From NCBI GenBank assembly GCA_963811895.1, contig CAWETE010000011.1, positions 28,487 to 92,486 of the forward strand: DNA of 64,000 bases, in the 5' to 3' direction. Below, piece by piece: positions 26,516-35,242 of this stretch. Source of the stretch: DASSUW01 sp963811895. GTDB lineage: Bacteria; Actinomycetota; Thermoleophilia; Solirubrobacterales; Solirubrobacteraceae. Below the pieces are notes generated by a model that was given only the letters and a program-made list of their open reading frames with translations, was not told where the DNA came from and searched no databases. Every line of letters starts with the position of its first letter. The first letter of the stretch is position 1. The translations under genes and the position numbers were made by a program.

Positions 26516-27654
26516 GCGTGCACCGCGATCAGCTCGCCGGCCACGGCCCGCGCCTCGGAATCGGCCGCATACAGGGAGTCGAACCCGTGGACACCGGTGG
26601 CTCCTACGCGCTCGAGCGTCCGCTCGATCACCGCCGGGATGCCCATGAACGGCAGCCGCCCGCCCAGGAAGGCATGCACCGCGACCTCGTTGGCCGCGTT
26701 CAGGACGCAGGGACCGGTGCCGCCGGCGATCGCGGCCTCGCGCGCCAGCCGCAGGCACGGGAAGGCGTCCTCGTCAGGCGGCTCGAACGTCAGCGACGCC
26801 ACCTCGGCCAGGTCGAGCGTGCGCACCGGCACGTCGACCCGCTCGGGATGGTGCAGCGCGTAGGCGATCGGCACCCGCATGTCCGGATGCCCGAGATGGG
26901 CGAGCGCCGCGCCGTCGCACAGCGTCACGAGCGCGTGGACGATCGACTGCGGGTGCACCACGACGTCGATCCGCTCGTAGGGCGTTCCGAAGAGGTGGTG
27001 GGCCTCGATCACCTCGAGCCCCTTGTTCATCAGCGTCGCGGAGTCGATCGTGATCTTGCCGCCCATCGCCCACGTCGGGTGCTGGAGCGCCTGCTCGACG
27101 GTGACGGCCTCCAGCTCCGCGCGCGAGCGCCCGCGGAACGGGCCGCCCGAGGCGGTCAGCACCAGCTTGTCGACCGTGCCGACGCGCTCGCCCGCGATCA
27201 GCTGGTGCAGCGCCGAGTGCTCGGAGTCGACCGGGATGATCTGCGCGCCGGTGGCCTCGGCCAGGGCGGTGACGAGCTCGCCGCCGACCACCAGCGACTC
27301 CTTGTTGGCCAGCGCGAGGTCGATGCCCTCCGTCAGCGCCACGATGGTGGGCCCGAGGCCGGCCGAGCCGACGATCGCGTTGAGCACGAGGTCGGCGTCC
27401 GAGTTCGCGACCAGCTCCACGAGACCTTCGGGTCCGGCGAGCACCTCGCCCCCGGTCCACCCCTCGGCCGCCCGCGCAGCGGCGTCGGGATCCGAGAGCG
27501 CGATCCGGCTTACGCCGGAAGCACGTGCCTGCTCCACGAGCGCCTCATGCCCCGTGTCCGCGGACAGGCCGACCAGCTCGAACCCGTCGCCGATGACGTC
27601 GAGCGCCTGCGTGCCGATCGAGCCGGTCGAGCCCAGGATGAGAAGCCGCTTCAT
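26512..27654 (-). CDS. dxr: 1-deoxy-D-xylulose 5-phosphate reductoisomerase
   Basis: A 380-residue enzyme of the MEP pathway that makes MEP from DXP using NADPH. The nucleotide-binding GSTGSIG is at residues 8-14, the metal-binding acidic region is in VDSEHSALHQ, and the substrate loop includes TASGGPFRGRSR. It ends in overlap with rseP. The ATG start is right after a non-coding stretch of 26 bp, so the gene may follow the small membrane-protein gene upstream in the same transcript. Confidence 0.94.
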   Translation of the reverse strand: MKRLLILGSTGSIGTQALDVIGDGFELVGLSADTGHEALVEQARASGVSRIALSDPDAAARAAEGWTGGEVLAGPEGLVELVANSDADLVLNAIVGSAGLGPTIVALTEGIDLALANKESLVVGGELVTALAEATGAQIIPVDSEHSALHQLIAGERVGTVDKLVLTASGGPFRGRSRAELEAVTVEQALQHPTWAMGGKITIDSATLMNKGLEVIEAHHLFGTPYERIDVVVHPQSIVHALVTLCDGAALAHLGHPDMRVPIAYALHHPERVDVPVRTLDLAEVASLTFEPPDEDAFPCLRLAREAAIAGGTGPCVLNAANEVAVHAFLGGRLPFMGIPAVIERTLERVGATGVHGFDSLYAADSEARAVAGELIAVHA

Positions 27655-27680
27655 CGGCGACCCATTGTGGCAACGACTCC

Positions 27681-28130
27681 CTAAGGGCCGGATGAACCCT
27701 TGCGCAGCGCCGGCCGGATGAACCAGAGGACGGCGATCACCACGGCGATCAGCGCCGGCCAGAGCCACCGCGCCGCGCCGTCGAACAGGTAGTCGGTGAT
27801 CAGCGTCACGGCCAGCAGGATGGCCAGGGCGAGGAACACGAGTCCGACGATCGTCAGCCTGTGGGCGACCTCGATGACGTAGTTGCGGTCGCGCTGGTGG
27901 AAGCGCAGCCGGTGGGTCGCGGTCGGGGCGATCAGGCACGCCGTCGAGATCGCCGTGCACATCAGCGTGGCGAAGTAGAGGTTCTTCTGGAAGTCGGTGA
28001 CGCGCTGGAAGCCCTGTGCGAACGGCACCGTGAGCAGGAACGCGAAGAGGATCTGCACTCCCGGCAGCGCCACGCGCAGCTCCTGGAGCAGCTCCGTGAG
28101 CTGCCGGTTGGTGCGTTCCTCCTCATCCAT
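27681..28130 (-). CDS. Small four-helix membrane protein, DUF6328-like
   Basis: A 149-residue protein with an acidic N-terminus, then about four hydrophobic segments. The N-terminal part (NRQLTELLQELRVALPGVQI and FLLTVPF) is the recognisable block of a family found in many actinobacteria and annotated as DUF6328; I recall this from the family and cannot run the search. The start is taken at the ATG 28130. It lies 10 bp after the lone ABC permease and 26 bp before dxr. Its function is unknown. Confidence 0.65.
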   Translation of the reverse strand: MDEEERTNRQLTELLQELRVALPGVQILFAFLLTVPFAQGFQRVTDFQKNLYFATLMCTAISTACLIAPTATHRLRFHQRDRNYVIEVAHRLTIVGLVFLALAILLAVTLITDYLFDGAARWLWPALIAVVIAVLWFIRPALRKGSSGP

Positions 28131-28139
28131 GACCAAGAT

Positions 28140-29084
28140 CTACCACGCGCGGCCGTGCGACGAACGCACGCGCGGGTCGATCCGCGAGACGATCCCGTCG
28201 GCGATCAGGCCCAGCACGATCAGCAGCACGGCCGCCCACAGGCCCAGCGCGCACAGCAGCGGGAAGTCGGGCACGGGCTCCACCAGGGGGTTGGAGTGCC
28301 CGGCCGCCCTCCACGTGTACTTGAAGAACCCGGGAACGGACAGCGTGCGCTCCACCAGCACCAGGTTGGTGATGACCAGCGGCGCCGAGACACCGACGAA
28401 CGAGATCGTCCCCGGGAACGAGAGCGGCGCCGCGTGCCGGCGCACGATCTGATCGGAGCCGAGGCCCTTGGCGGCCGCCGTGCGTACGAAGTCCTCCTCC
28501 ATCGCCTCGCGCGTGACCGACAGCGTCAGTCGCAGGCACATCGCTCCCAGCGGCGCGGCGAGCACGAGCCACGGGACCAGCAGCTGCCGGAACCAGTCCC
28601 ACGGCGCGTTCCACGGCTGCACCCAGCGCGGCTCGGCGTCGAAGAACCACGGCAACGGCAGGCGCCCGTAGATCGGGTTGAACATGAACAGCACGAACAG
28701 CCCGACGAAGAACACGGGAGCGCAGTAGGCCGCCATCGCCGCCGACTCCAGCGCGCGCGCCCGCAGCGAGCGCGGGCGCCGCGCGCACCACACGCCGGCG
28801 AGGATGCCACCGCCCGCACCGATCAGGACGGCGCCGCCGAGCAGCCACAGGTCCCAGGCCAGGCCGCGCAGCCACAGGTCGTAGATCGGCGGGCAGCCGG
28901 GGAGGATGCCGGCGCAGCCGAAGTCCAGGTGGAAGAAGGCGCCTTCCAGGTCGCGCCCGAGGCCCGGCAGGAAGTCCTCACCCGGGTACAGGTCGGGCCG
29001 CAGGATCCGCGGCATCCCGTAGGTGACGGCCGCCACCGCCACGAGGACTACCGGTGCGAAGGCGAGGCGGCGAAGGAACGGCAC
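28140..29084 (-). CDS. Lone OppB/DppB-type ABC permease
   Basis: A 314-residue inner-membrane permease of the peptide importer family. It has an N-terminal helix, an extracellular loop with two cysteines near residues 55-63 (GCAGILPGCPP), and the EAA loop EEDFVRTAAAKGL near residue 195. No partner permease, ATPase or binding protein of this class is nearby. It is coupled to cdsA (the TAG of cdsA shares a base with its GTG). A role in peptide or lipid-related transport is possible, but nothing in the sequence fixes it. Confidence 0.75.
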   Translation of the reverse strand: MPFLRRLAFAPVVLVAVAAVTYGMPRILRPDLYPGEDFLPGLGRDLEGAFFHLDFGCAGILPGCPPIYDLWLRGLAWDLWLLGGAVLIGAGGGILAGVWCARRPRSLRARALESAAMAAYCAPVFFVGLFVLFMFNPIYGRLPLPWFFDAEPRWVQPWNAPWDWFRQLLVPWLVLAAPLGAMCLRLTLSVTREAMEEDFVRTAAAKGLGSDQIVRRHAAPLSFPGTISFVGVSAPLVITNLVLVERTLSVPGFFKYTWRAAGHSNPLVEPVPDFPLLCALGLWAAVLLIVLGLIADGIVSRIDPRVRSSHGRAW

Positions 29085-29908
29085 TACATCAACGCGAGCC
29101 AGACGTAGTAGCCCGTCACCAGCGTGAAGAACGCCGCGTCGAGCCGGTCGAGCGCGCCGCCGTGGGCTCCGAACAGCGTCCCCGCGTCCTTGGTGCCCGC
29201 GTCGCGCTTGATGGCCGACTCGAACAGGTCGCCCAGCGGCGCCGTGGCGCCGACCGCGGCGCCCAGGATCAGCGCCTGGCCGTGCGTGAGCCAGTCCTGG
29301 TAGAGCCCGGCGGCCCAGGTGAAGATCACCGCCGTCAGGAACCCGATGACCAGGCCCTCGACGGTCTTGTTCGGCGAGATCCGCGGCGCCAGCGGGCGTG
29401 TACCGAACCAGCGGCCGCCGAAGTAGGCGCCCGTGTCGCCGAGGAAGGTGCCGACCAGGATGTCCACGATGATCCCGTCGCCGTGCGGGGTCCCGCGCAG
29501 CAGGATGGCGTGGGCGATCGCCATCCCGACCCAGACCACGCCGAGCGTGGTGATCGCCATGCCCTCGGTCATCGTCACGCCTTCGCGGCGGGGCATGGCC
29601 AGGGCGAGCAGGAAGAGCACCGGGATGAAGGCCACCAGCGCGAGCAGGACCTGGCGGTCGCCGCCCTCCAGGGCCGCCAGGGCCAGCCCTCCGATGCCCA
29701 GGAAGCCCGCCAGGCGGACCGGCCGCCGCGAGTCGTACATGCGGAACAGCTCGTGCAGGCAGACGAGGCCCAGCAGCAGCGCGCCGGCGGCGAAGATCCA
29801 CCCGCCGGCGACGATGATGAAGATCGCGAACGCGGCGGCCGGGATCGCGGCGAGCACGCGCAGGCCGAGATCCGAGCCGCCCCGGCGCCGTCGCCGTCGA
29901 GTGCTCAT
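29084..29908 (-). CDS. cdsA: Phosphatidate cytidylyltransferase
   Basis: A 274-residue polytopic membrane enzyme that makes CDP-diacylglycerol from phosphatidic acid and CTP. The signature is split between RISPNKTVEGLVIGF and GDLFESAIKRDAGTKDAG near the C-terminus. The N-terminus is a run of arginines followed by eight or so hydrophobic segments. Its ATG overlaps the uppS stop. CDP-diacylglycerol from this enzyme would feed PgsA encoded at 16.4 kb. Confidence 0.92.
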   Translation of the reverse strand: MSTRRRRRRGGSDLGLRVLAAIPAAAFAIFIIVAGGWIFAAGALLLGLVCLHELFRMYDSRRPVRLAGFLGIGGLALAALEGGDRQVLLALVAFIPVLFLLALAMPRREGVTMTEGMAITTLGVVWVGMAIAHAILLRGTPHGDGIIVDILVGTFLGDTGAYFGGRWFGTRPLAPRISPNKTVEGLVIGFLTAVIFTWAAGLYQDWLTHGQALILGAAVGATAPLGDLFESAIKRDAGTKDAGTLFGAHGGALDRLDAAFFTLVTGYYVWLALM

Positions 29909-30567
29909 CGGCCGCCGAACCGGCGCCGGCGCACCTCGTACTCGCCGAGGGCGGCCTCGAAGTCCTCGCGCGAGAAGTCGGGCCACAGCACCTCGGTGAA
30001 GTGCAGCTCCGAGTAGGCCGACTGCCACAGCAGGTAGTTCGACAGCCGCTGCTCGCCGCTGGTGCGGATGATCAGGTCCGGGTCGTGCATGTCGGGCGCG
30101 TAGAGCAGCGCGCGGAACTCCTCCTCGGTCGTCCCGCTGAAGGATCGCGCGGCGTCGATGATCTCGGCGCGCCCGCCGTAGTTGAAGGCCACGAACAGCG
30201 TGATGCGGTCGTTGGCGGCCGTCTTCTCCTCCGCCCAGCGCATCTGCTCGAGCAGCTCGGCGTCGACGCCCTCGCGGCGGCCGATGAAGCGCATGCGCAC
30301 GCCCTCCCCGTCGAGCTCGGGCGTCTCGGCGAGGATCCGCTCGGAGAACATCGCCATCAGCGCGGCGACCTCCTCGGGCGGCCGCGACCAGTTCTCGGTC
30401 GAGAACGAGTAGACGGTCAGCTCGCGCACGCCGAGGTCGACGGCGTCACGGAGGCGGGCCTTGACGGTGTCCGCGCCCGCCTGGTGCCCCTCTTCGACGG
30501 GCAGGCCCCGTTGGCGGGCCCAGCGTCCGTTGCCATCCGTGATGATGGCGACGTACGAGGCGCTCAC
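29905..30567 (-). CDS. uppS: Undecaprenyl diphosphate synthase (cis-prenyltransferase)
   Basis: A 220-residue cis-prenyltransferase that builds the C55 (or related) carrier lipid for cell-wall synthesis. The catalytic D11 lies in DGNGRWA, with FSTENWSRP and RTSGEQRLSNYLLWQSAYSE downstream. The usual N-terminal extension is absent. GTG start and stop both overlap neighbours by 4 bp, coupling it to frr and cdsA. Chain length is not readable from the sequence. Confidence 0.93.
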   Translation of the reverse strand: MSASYVAIITDGNGRWARQRGLPVEEGHQAGADTVKARLRDAVDLGVRELTVYSFSTENWSRPPEEVAALMAMFSERILAETPELDGEGVRMRFIGRREGVDAELLEQMRWAEEKTAANDRITLFVAFNYGGRAEIIDAARSFSGTTEEEFRALLYAPDMHDPDLIIRTSGEQRLSNYLLWQSAYSELHFTEVLWPDFSREDFEAALGEYEVRRRRFGGR

Positions 30568-31121
30568 ACCTCGAGGATCTCTTCTTCCTTGGCCTTGAGG
30601 ACCGCGTCGAGCTCCTTGACCTTCTCGTCAGTGAGCTTCTGGAGCGCCTCCTCCGCGCGGTGCTCGTCGTCCGAGCCGGCCTCGCCCGCGTCGCGCAGCT
30701 CGCGCAGGTCGTGCATGACGTCGCGGCGGATGTTGCGGATCGCCACGCGCCCCTCCTCGGCGAGGTGGCGCACCACCTTCACGAGCTCCTTGCGACGCTC
30801 CTCGGTCAGCTCCGGCACCTGCAGGCGGATGATCTGGCCGTCGTTGTTGGGCGTGAGCCCGACGTCGGACTCCATGATCGCCCGCTCGATGTTCTTGATC
30901 GAGCTCTTGTCGTACGGCTGCACCGTCAGCAGCCGCGCCTCCGGCGCCGACACGGTGGCGAGCTGCTTCAGCGGCGTCTGGGCGCCGTAGTAGTCGACTG
31001 AGATGCGGTCGAGCAACGCGGTGCTGGCGCGGCCCGTGCGCACCGACCCGAACTTGTGCCGGGTGGCGTCCACGGACTTGTCCATGTGCTCGCGCGCGTC
31101 TTGAAGGAGGTCGTCGATCAT
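30564..31121 (-). CDS. frr: Ribosome recycling factor
   Basis: A 185-residue protein that splits post-termination ribosomes with EF-G. The family pattern is complete: GSVRTGRAST, VQPYDKSSIKNIERAI, LTPNNDGQIIRLQVPELTEE, and a long C-terminal helix. It sits between pyrH and uppS with ATGA and GTGA overlaps, the common bacterial order. Confidence 0.95.
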   Translation of the reverse strand: MIDDLLQDAREHMDKSVDATRHKFGSVRTGRASTALLDRISVDYYGAQTPLKQLATVSAPEARLLTVQPYDKSSIKNIERAIMESDVGLTPNNDGQIIRLQVPELTEERRKELVKVVRHLAEEGRVAIRNIRRDVMHDLRELRDAGEAGSDDEHRAEEALQKLTDEKVKELDAVLKAKEEEILEV

Positions 31122-31843
31122 TCCGGTCTCACGAGGGTCCCGACCCGCTCGCCGGAGATTATCCGGTCGATGTTCCGGTCGTCGCTCATGTTGAAGACGT
31201 TGATCGGGAGCTTGTTCTCCATGCACAGCGAGAGGGCCGTCACGTCCATCACCTTCAGATCGCGCGAGATCGCCTCGCGGGCCGCGATCTCCGGGATGAA
31301 CTCGGCGTCCGGGTCCTTCTTGGGATCGGCCGTGTAGACGCCCTCGACGCCGTTCTTGGCCATCAGGATGATCTCCGCGTGCATCTCCAGCGCGCGCAGG
31401 GCGGCGGCGGTGTCGGAGGTGAAGAACGGGTTCCCGGTGCCGGCCGCGAAGATCACGATGCGGCCCTTCTCGAGGTGGCGCATGGCGCGGCGGCGGATGT
31501 ACGGCTCGGCGACCTCGGAGATCGTGAGCGCCGACATCACGCGCGTGTAGACGCCGTCCTTCTCGAGCGCGTCCTGCAGCGTCAGGGCGTTGAGGACGAT
31601 CGCGAGCATGCCCATGTAGTCCGCGGTGGCGCGGTCCATGCCGGCCGCCGCTCCCTTCAGGCCGCGGTAGATGTTGCCCGCCCCCAGCACCACGGAGACC
31701 TCGACGCCACGGTCGCGGACGCCCTTGAGCTGCTTGGCGATCGCCTCGACCGTGGCGGCGTCCGTGCCGAACTCGAGATCGCCCATCAGGGCCTCGCCGG
31801 AGAGCTTCACGAGGACCCGCTGGAAGGCGGGCTTGTCCGTCAC
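31118..31843 (-). CDS. pyrH: Uridylate kinase
   Basis: A 241-residue hexameric UMP kinase of the amino-acid kinase fold. Landmarks are KLSGEAL, GAGNIYRG, FAAGTGNPFFTSDTAA and GVYTADPKKDP. It phosphorylates UMP to UDP for RNA and UDP-sugar synthesis. It is placed tsf-pyrH-frr as in many bacteria and overlaps both neighbours. Confidence 0.95.
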   Translation of the reverse strand: MTDKPAFQRVLVKLSGEALMGDLEFGTDAATVEAIAKQLKGVRDRGVEVSVVLGAGNIYRGLKGAAAGMDRATADYMGMLAIVLNALTLQDALEKDGVYTRVMSALTISEVAEPYIRRRAMRHLEKGRIVIFAAGTGNPFFTSDTAAALRALEMHAEIILMAKNGVEGVYTADPKKDPDAEFIPEIAAREAISRDLKVMDVTALSLCMENKLPINVFNMSDDRNIDRIISGERVGTLVRPE

Positions 31844-32439
31844 GCCCCGACCTGGAAGCGGGAGAAGCGCCGGATCACGACGTTCTCGCCCGTCGTGCCG
31901 GAGAGCTCCGCGCGCAGCTGCTCGATCGTCTTGCCGTCGTGCTTGTCCGGGTTCACGTGCGGCTGGTTGAGCAGCACGACCTCCTCCATCCACTTGCGCA
32001 GCTTGCCCTCGGCGATCTTGCCGCGGACGTTCTCGGGCTTGTCGGCCGCCTGCTGCTCGAACACGCGCAGCTCGGCGTCCTTGTCCTCCTGCGGGATGTC
32101 GTCCTCGGACACGTACTGCGTCGTGGGCGAGGCCGCGATGTGCATCGCGATCTCACGGGCGAAGGCCTGGAAGTCCTCGTTGCGGGCCACGAAGTCGGTG
32201 TTGCAGTCGACCTCGACGAGCACGCCGACCTTGCCGCCGCCGTGGATGTACGAGGCGACGGTGCCCTCGGTGGCCTCGCGGCCGCCCATCTTGAGCGCCT
32301 TGTCGCCGAGGCGGACGCGCAGCAGCTCGGCGGCGGCGTCCATGTCGCCGCTCGTCTCCTCGAGCGCCTTCTTGCAGTCCATCATGCCCGCGCCGGTGCG
32401 GTCGCGCAGCTCCTTGACCTGCGCAGCTGTGATGCTCAC
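31840..32439 (-). CDS. tsf: Elongation factor Ts, short form
   Basis: A 199-residue nucleotide-exchange factor for EF-Tu. The N-terminal UBA-like domain (VKELRDRTGAGMMDCKKAL) and the core CNTDFVARN motif are present. It is about 80 residues shorter than the E. coli protein and near the Thermus size, so one of the dimerisation subdomains is missing. GTG start overlaps the rpsB stop. Confidence 0.94.
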   Translation of the reverse strand: MSITAAQVKELRDRTGAGMMDCKKALEETSGDMDAAAELLRVRLGDKALKMGGREATEGTVASYIHGGGKVGVLVEVDCNTDFVARNEDFQAFAREIAMHIAASPTTQYVSEDDIPQEDKDAELRVFEQQAADKPENVRGKIAEGKLRKWMEEVVLLNQPHVNPDKHDGKTIEQLRAELSGTTGENVVIRRFSRFQVGA

Positions 32440-33701
32440 GACTTGCTCTCCTCGGGGGTCTCGTCCTCGGTCTTCGGGGCCTCCTTGGCGGGCTTCGCCT
32501 TTGCCTTGGCCTTCGGCTTGGCCTTGGGCTTCGCCTTCGGCTTGGGCTTCGCCTCCGGCTCGGGCGCCGGTGCCTCGGCTTCCGGCTCGGCCGGCGTCTC
32601 CGGCTCCGCGGGAGCGGGAGCCTCGGGCTCGGCTGCCGGAGCCGCTGCCTCGGGCTCGGGCTCGGGCTCGGGAGCCGGCGCCTCGGGCTCGGCCGGGGCG
32701 GCGACCTCGGGCTCGGCGGCGGGCTGGTCCGCGCTGCCGGCGGCCGGCATCGCCGGCTCGTCGGCGGCCTGGGCGGCGGCGCCCGCCTCGTCGGCGGTCG
32801 TCCCCTCGGCCTGCGGCGGCGCCTCGGCCACGGCGTCGGCCACCTGCTGCTCGGCGGCGTCGCGCGTCTCGGCCTCGGTCTGCGTCAGCGCCTCGGCGGC
32901 GGCGCGCTCCTCGGCCTCGCGACGTGCCTGCTCCTCGGCCTCCTGGCGTGCGCGCTCCTCGGCCTCGCGGCGCGCCTGCTCCTCGGCCTCCTGACGGGCG
33001 CGCTCCTCTTCGGCGCGGAAGCGGCTGCGGCCCTCGGCGACCACGTCGCCGATCGCCCGCGTGACCAGCGCGCAGGAGCGGATGGCGTCGTCGTTGCCCG
33101 GCACGACGTAGTCGATGCCGTCGGGATCGCAGTTGGTGTCGACGAGCCCGATGATCGGGATCCGCAGGCGCTGCGCCTCGCGCACGGCGATCAGCTCGGT
33201 CTTGAGGTCGACCACGAACATCGCGTCGGGCACGCGCTGCATGTTCTTGACGCCGCCCAGGTTGGCCTGGAGCTTCAGGAGGTCGGCCTCGGCGGCCAGC
33301 CGCTCGCGCGTGGGCAGCAGCGCGAGCTGGCCGTCGGAGGCGTAGCGCTCGAGGTCGTGCAGGCGCTTGATGCGCAGCGAGATGGTCTGGAAGTTCGTCA
33401 GCAGCCCGCCGAGCCAGCGATGGTTGACGTACGGCTGGCCGGCCGCCTCGGCGATCTCCTTGATGCCGTCGCGGGCCTGCTTCTTGGTGCCGACGAAGAG
33501 CACGGTGCCGCCGCGGTTGGCGACCTCGGCCGCGAAGCGCTGGGCCTGCGCGAGCAGGGCCTCGGTCTTCAGCAGGTCGATGATGTAGATCCCGCCGCGC
33601 TCGCCGTGGATGAAGCGGCGCATCTTGGGGTTCCAGCGACGCGTCTGGTGGCCGAAGTGCACGCCGGCCTCCAGCAGCTCTCTGATTCCTACCTGAGCCA
33701 C
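32436..33701 (-). CDS. rpsB: 30S ribosomal protein S2 with a long low-complexity tail
   Basis: The first 240 or so residues are ordinary S2 (LLEAGVHFGHQTRRWNPKM, VGTKKQARDGIKEIA, GLVDTNCDPDGIDYVVPGND). The remaining 180 or so are unusual: a Glu/Ala/Arg-rich coiled-coil-like stretch of repeats similar to ERARQEAEEQARRE, an Ala/Pro/Glu-rich stretch, then Lys/Pro/Ala repeats (KPKAKPKAKPKAKAKAK). The total is 421 residues, against about 240-300 in most bacteria. GTG at 33701 is chosen because GGGAG precedes it and the following residues match the S2 start. The tail should project from the small subunit near the mRNA exit side. Confidence 0.92.
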   Translation of the reverse strand: MAQVGIRELLEAGVHFGHQTRRWNPKMRRFIHGERGGIYIIDLLKTEALLAQAQRFAAEVANRGGTVLFVGTKKQARDGIKEIAEAAGQPYVNHRWLGGLLTNFQTISLRIKRLHDLERYASDGQLALLPTRERLAAEADLLKLQANLGGVKNMQRVPDAMFVVDLKTELIAVREAQRLRIPIIGLVDTNCDPDGIDYVVPGNDDAIRSCALVTRAIGDVVAEGRSRFRAEEERARQEAEEQARREAEERARQEAEEQARREAEERAAAEALTQTEAETRDAAEQQVADAVAEAPPQAEGTTADEAGAAAQAADEPAMPAAGSADQPAAEPEVAAPAEPEAPAPEPEPEPEAAAPAAEPEAPAPAEPETPAEPEAEAPAPEPEAKPKPKAKPKAKPKAKAKAKPAKEAPKTEDETPEESKS

Positions 33702-33843
33702 GGAACAACTCCCTTTTGTGTATGTGCAGAGCAGCCCGGGCGATCGAGGCTCGCGGACCCGGCTCATGCCGGGCAGGGCCGCGGCCTCGGGACGGTTGTT
33801 GGAAGGCCGCCCGGGGTCGATTTACGAATCGCGCACCAGTTTA
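33702..33843 (-). promoter_or_regulatory. Leader and putative promoter of the rpsB operon
   Basis: A -10-like TAAACT lies at 33843-33838 on the minus strand, leaving about 130 nt of untranslated leader before the rpsB GTG. The leader can fold: CCCGGC-tcat-GCCGGG and a GGCCGCGG cluster form GC-rich stems upstream of the GGGAG ribosome site. The sequence TTTACG occurs three times near the upstream end (at about 33821, 33840 and 33868). S2 feedback on such a leader is known in other bacteria; here it is inference. Confidence 0.35.
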
Positions 33844-34803
33844 CGAAAGTTCTACGGCGAAGCTCCGTTTACGTCGATGCGGGCCGGCCCTCCCTTCCCC
33901 TACCTCCGGTGGACCGGCCCGCTTTTTCCAGCGAGACGTGCGGCTTAGGCGCTCGCGAGCTCGGTCGAGCGGAGACCGCACATCGATCTCCGCTCCCGTT
34001 GCCGGATGCGTGAAGGCGAGCCGCTCGGCGTGGAGGAACTGACGCTCCAGCCCCAGGGCGGCGTGTCCGTACTCGGGATCGCCGGCCACCGGGTGGCCGA
34101 TGGCCAGCAGGTGGGCGCGGATCTGGTGCGTTCGGCCGGTCTCGAGCCGCACGCGCAGCAGCGTGAAGTCCTCGAAGGTGTCCTCGGTCTCGAAGTGCGT
34201 GATCGCGGGCCGCGGGTCGTCCGTGTCGGTCGAGATCCGCGTCCGCACGCGCCGGTCGCGGCCGATCGGCGCGTCGATCGTGCCGGTGCGGGCCGCCGGG
34301 CGGCCCTGCACCAGGCCGAGGTACTCGCGCGTGACGGCGCGCTCGCGCAGCATGTCCTTCAGCGCCGCGTGGGCGGCCTCCGTGCGGGCGACGACGAGCA
34401 GGCCGGAGGTGTCGCGGTCGAGGCGGTGGACGATCCCGGGCCGGCGCGGGTCGTCGCCGCCGGCCACGCGGTCGCCGAGCGCCTGCACCAGCGTGCCCGC
34501 GCGGTGCCCGCGCGCCGGGTGCACGACGACGCCCGGCGGCTTGTCGACCACCAGCAGGTGCTCGTCCTCGTAGGCGATCGCGAAGGTCGCGTCGGGGACC
34601 TCCGGCTCCTCGGGCTCCGGCGCCGGCTGCACGTCGATCCGCTCGCCGGCGGCCACGGCGTGCCGCTTCGGGCGCCGCTCGCCGTCGACCAGCACGAGCC
34701 CGGCGTCGATCAGCTTCTGCGCCGCGGCCCGCGAGCCGGCCGTGGCGGCCAGGAAGACGTCGAGCCGCTCGCCCGCGTGCTCAGGGTCTACGACCAGCTG
34801 CAT
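33841..34803 (-). CDS. rluD: RluD-type 23S rRNA pseudouridine synthase
   Basis: A 320-residue enzyme with an N-terminal S4 RNA-binding domain (GERLDVFLAATAGSRAAAQK) and the RluA-family catalytic domain; the catalytic Asp is in GIVHRLDRDTSGLLVVA. The ending is GRTHQIRAHLLAIGHPVAGD then a basic tail. The homologous E. coli enzyme modifies helix 69. The ATG at 34803 overlaps the lspA end by 23 bp, the usual lspA-rluD neighbour order. Confidence 0.88.
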   Translation of the reverse strand: MQLVVDPEHAGERLDVFLAATAGSRAAAQKLIDAGLVLVDGERRPKRHAVAAGERIDVQPAPEPEEPEVPDATFAIAYEDEHLLVVDKPPGVVVHPARGHRAGTLVQALGDRVAGGDDPRRPGIVHRLDRDTSGLLVVARTEAAHAALKDMLRERAVTREYLGLVQGRPAARTGTIDAPIGRDRRVRTRISTDTDDPRPAITHFETEDTFEDFTLLRVRLETGRTHQIRAHLLAIGHPVAGDPEYGHAALGLERQFLHAERLAFTHPATGAEIDVRSPLDRARERLSRTSRWKKRAGPPEVGEGRAGPHRRKRSFAVELS

Positions 34804-35242
34804 GCCTCGGCGGTCCCTCGAGCACGTAGAGCAGGCTGAGCACGCCGAACGTGATGGCGACGTCGGCCACGTTGAAGGCCGGCCACGCAGGCAGGTCGAA
34901 GAAGTCGGTGACCGCCCCCTCGCGCGTGCGGTCGATCAGGTTGCCGGTGGCGCCGCCGATCAGCAGCCCGGTCGGCAGCCACACCAGCGGCCGGTCGCGG
35001 TGGCGGGCGAAGAAGACCAGCAGCGCGACCAGCGCGGCGACGGCGAACAGCACGAGCAGGATGCCGCCGCCGGAGAACATCCCGAACGCGATCCCGCGGT
35101 TGCGCACGTTCACGAGGTCGATCCCGAGGATCAGGTCGACCTGCTCGCCGCGGTCGATCGTGCTGCGCACGAGCGCCTTGACGGCCTGGTCCGCGGCAAC
35201 CGTGACGACCGCCACCAGCGCGGCCTTGGCGCCTGCGGTCAC
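34781..35242 (-). CDS. lspA: Lipoprotein signal peptidase
   Basis: A 153-residue membrane aspartyl protease (signal peptidase II) with four helices. The conserved regions are NRGIAFG, GGATGNLIDR and FNVADVAITFG; the aspartates in the last two are the catalytic pair. It removes signal peptides from lipoproteins such as the sugar-binding protein at 6.2 kb. GTG start overlaps the yggT stop. Confidence 0.93.
   Translation of the reverse strand: MTAGAKAALVAVVTVAADQAVKALVRSTIDRGEQVDLILGIDLVNVRNRGIAFGMFSGGGILLVLFAVAALVALLVFFARHRDRPLVWLPTGLLIGGATGNLIDRTREGAVTDFFDLPAWPAFNVADVAITFGVLSLLYVLEGPPRHAAGRRP

Noticed and set aside
33879..33927. GCGGGCCGG/CCGGCCCGC hairpin followed by TTTTT on the plus strand.
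   Set aside because: It lies inside the rluD coding 3' end and no plus-strand gene precedes it, so it is not called a terminator.
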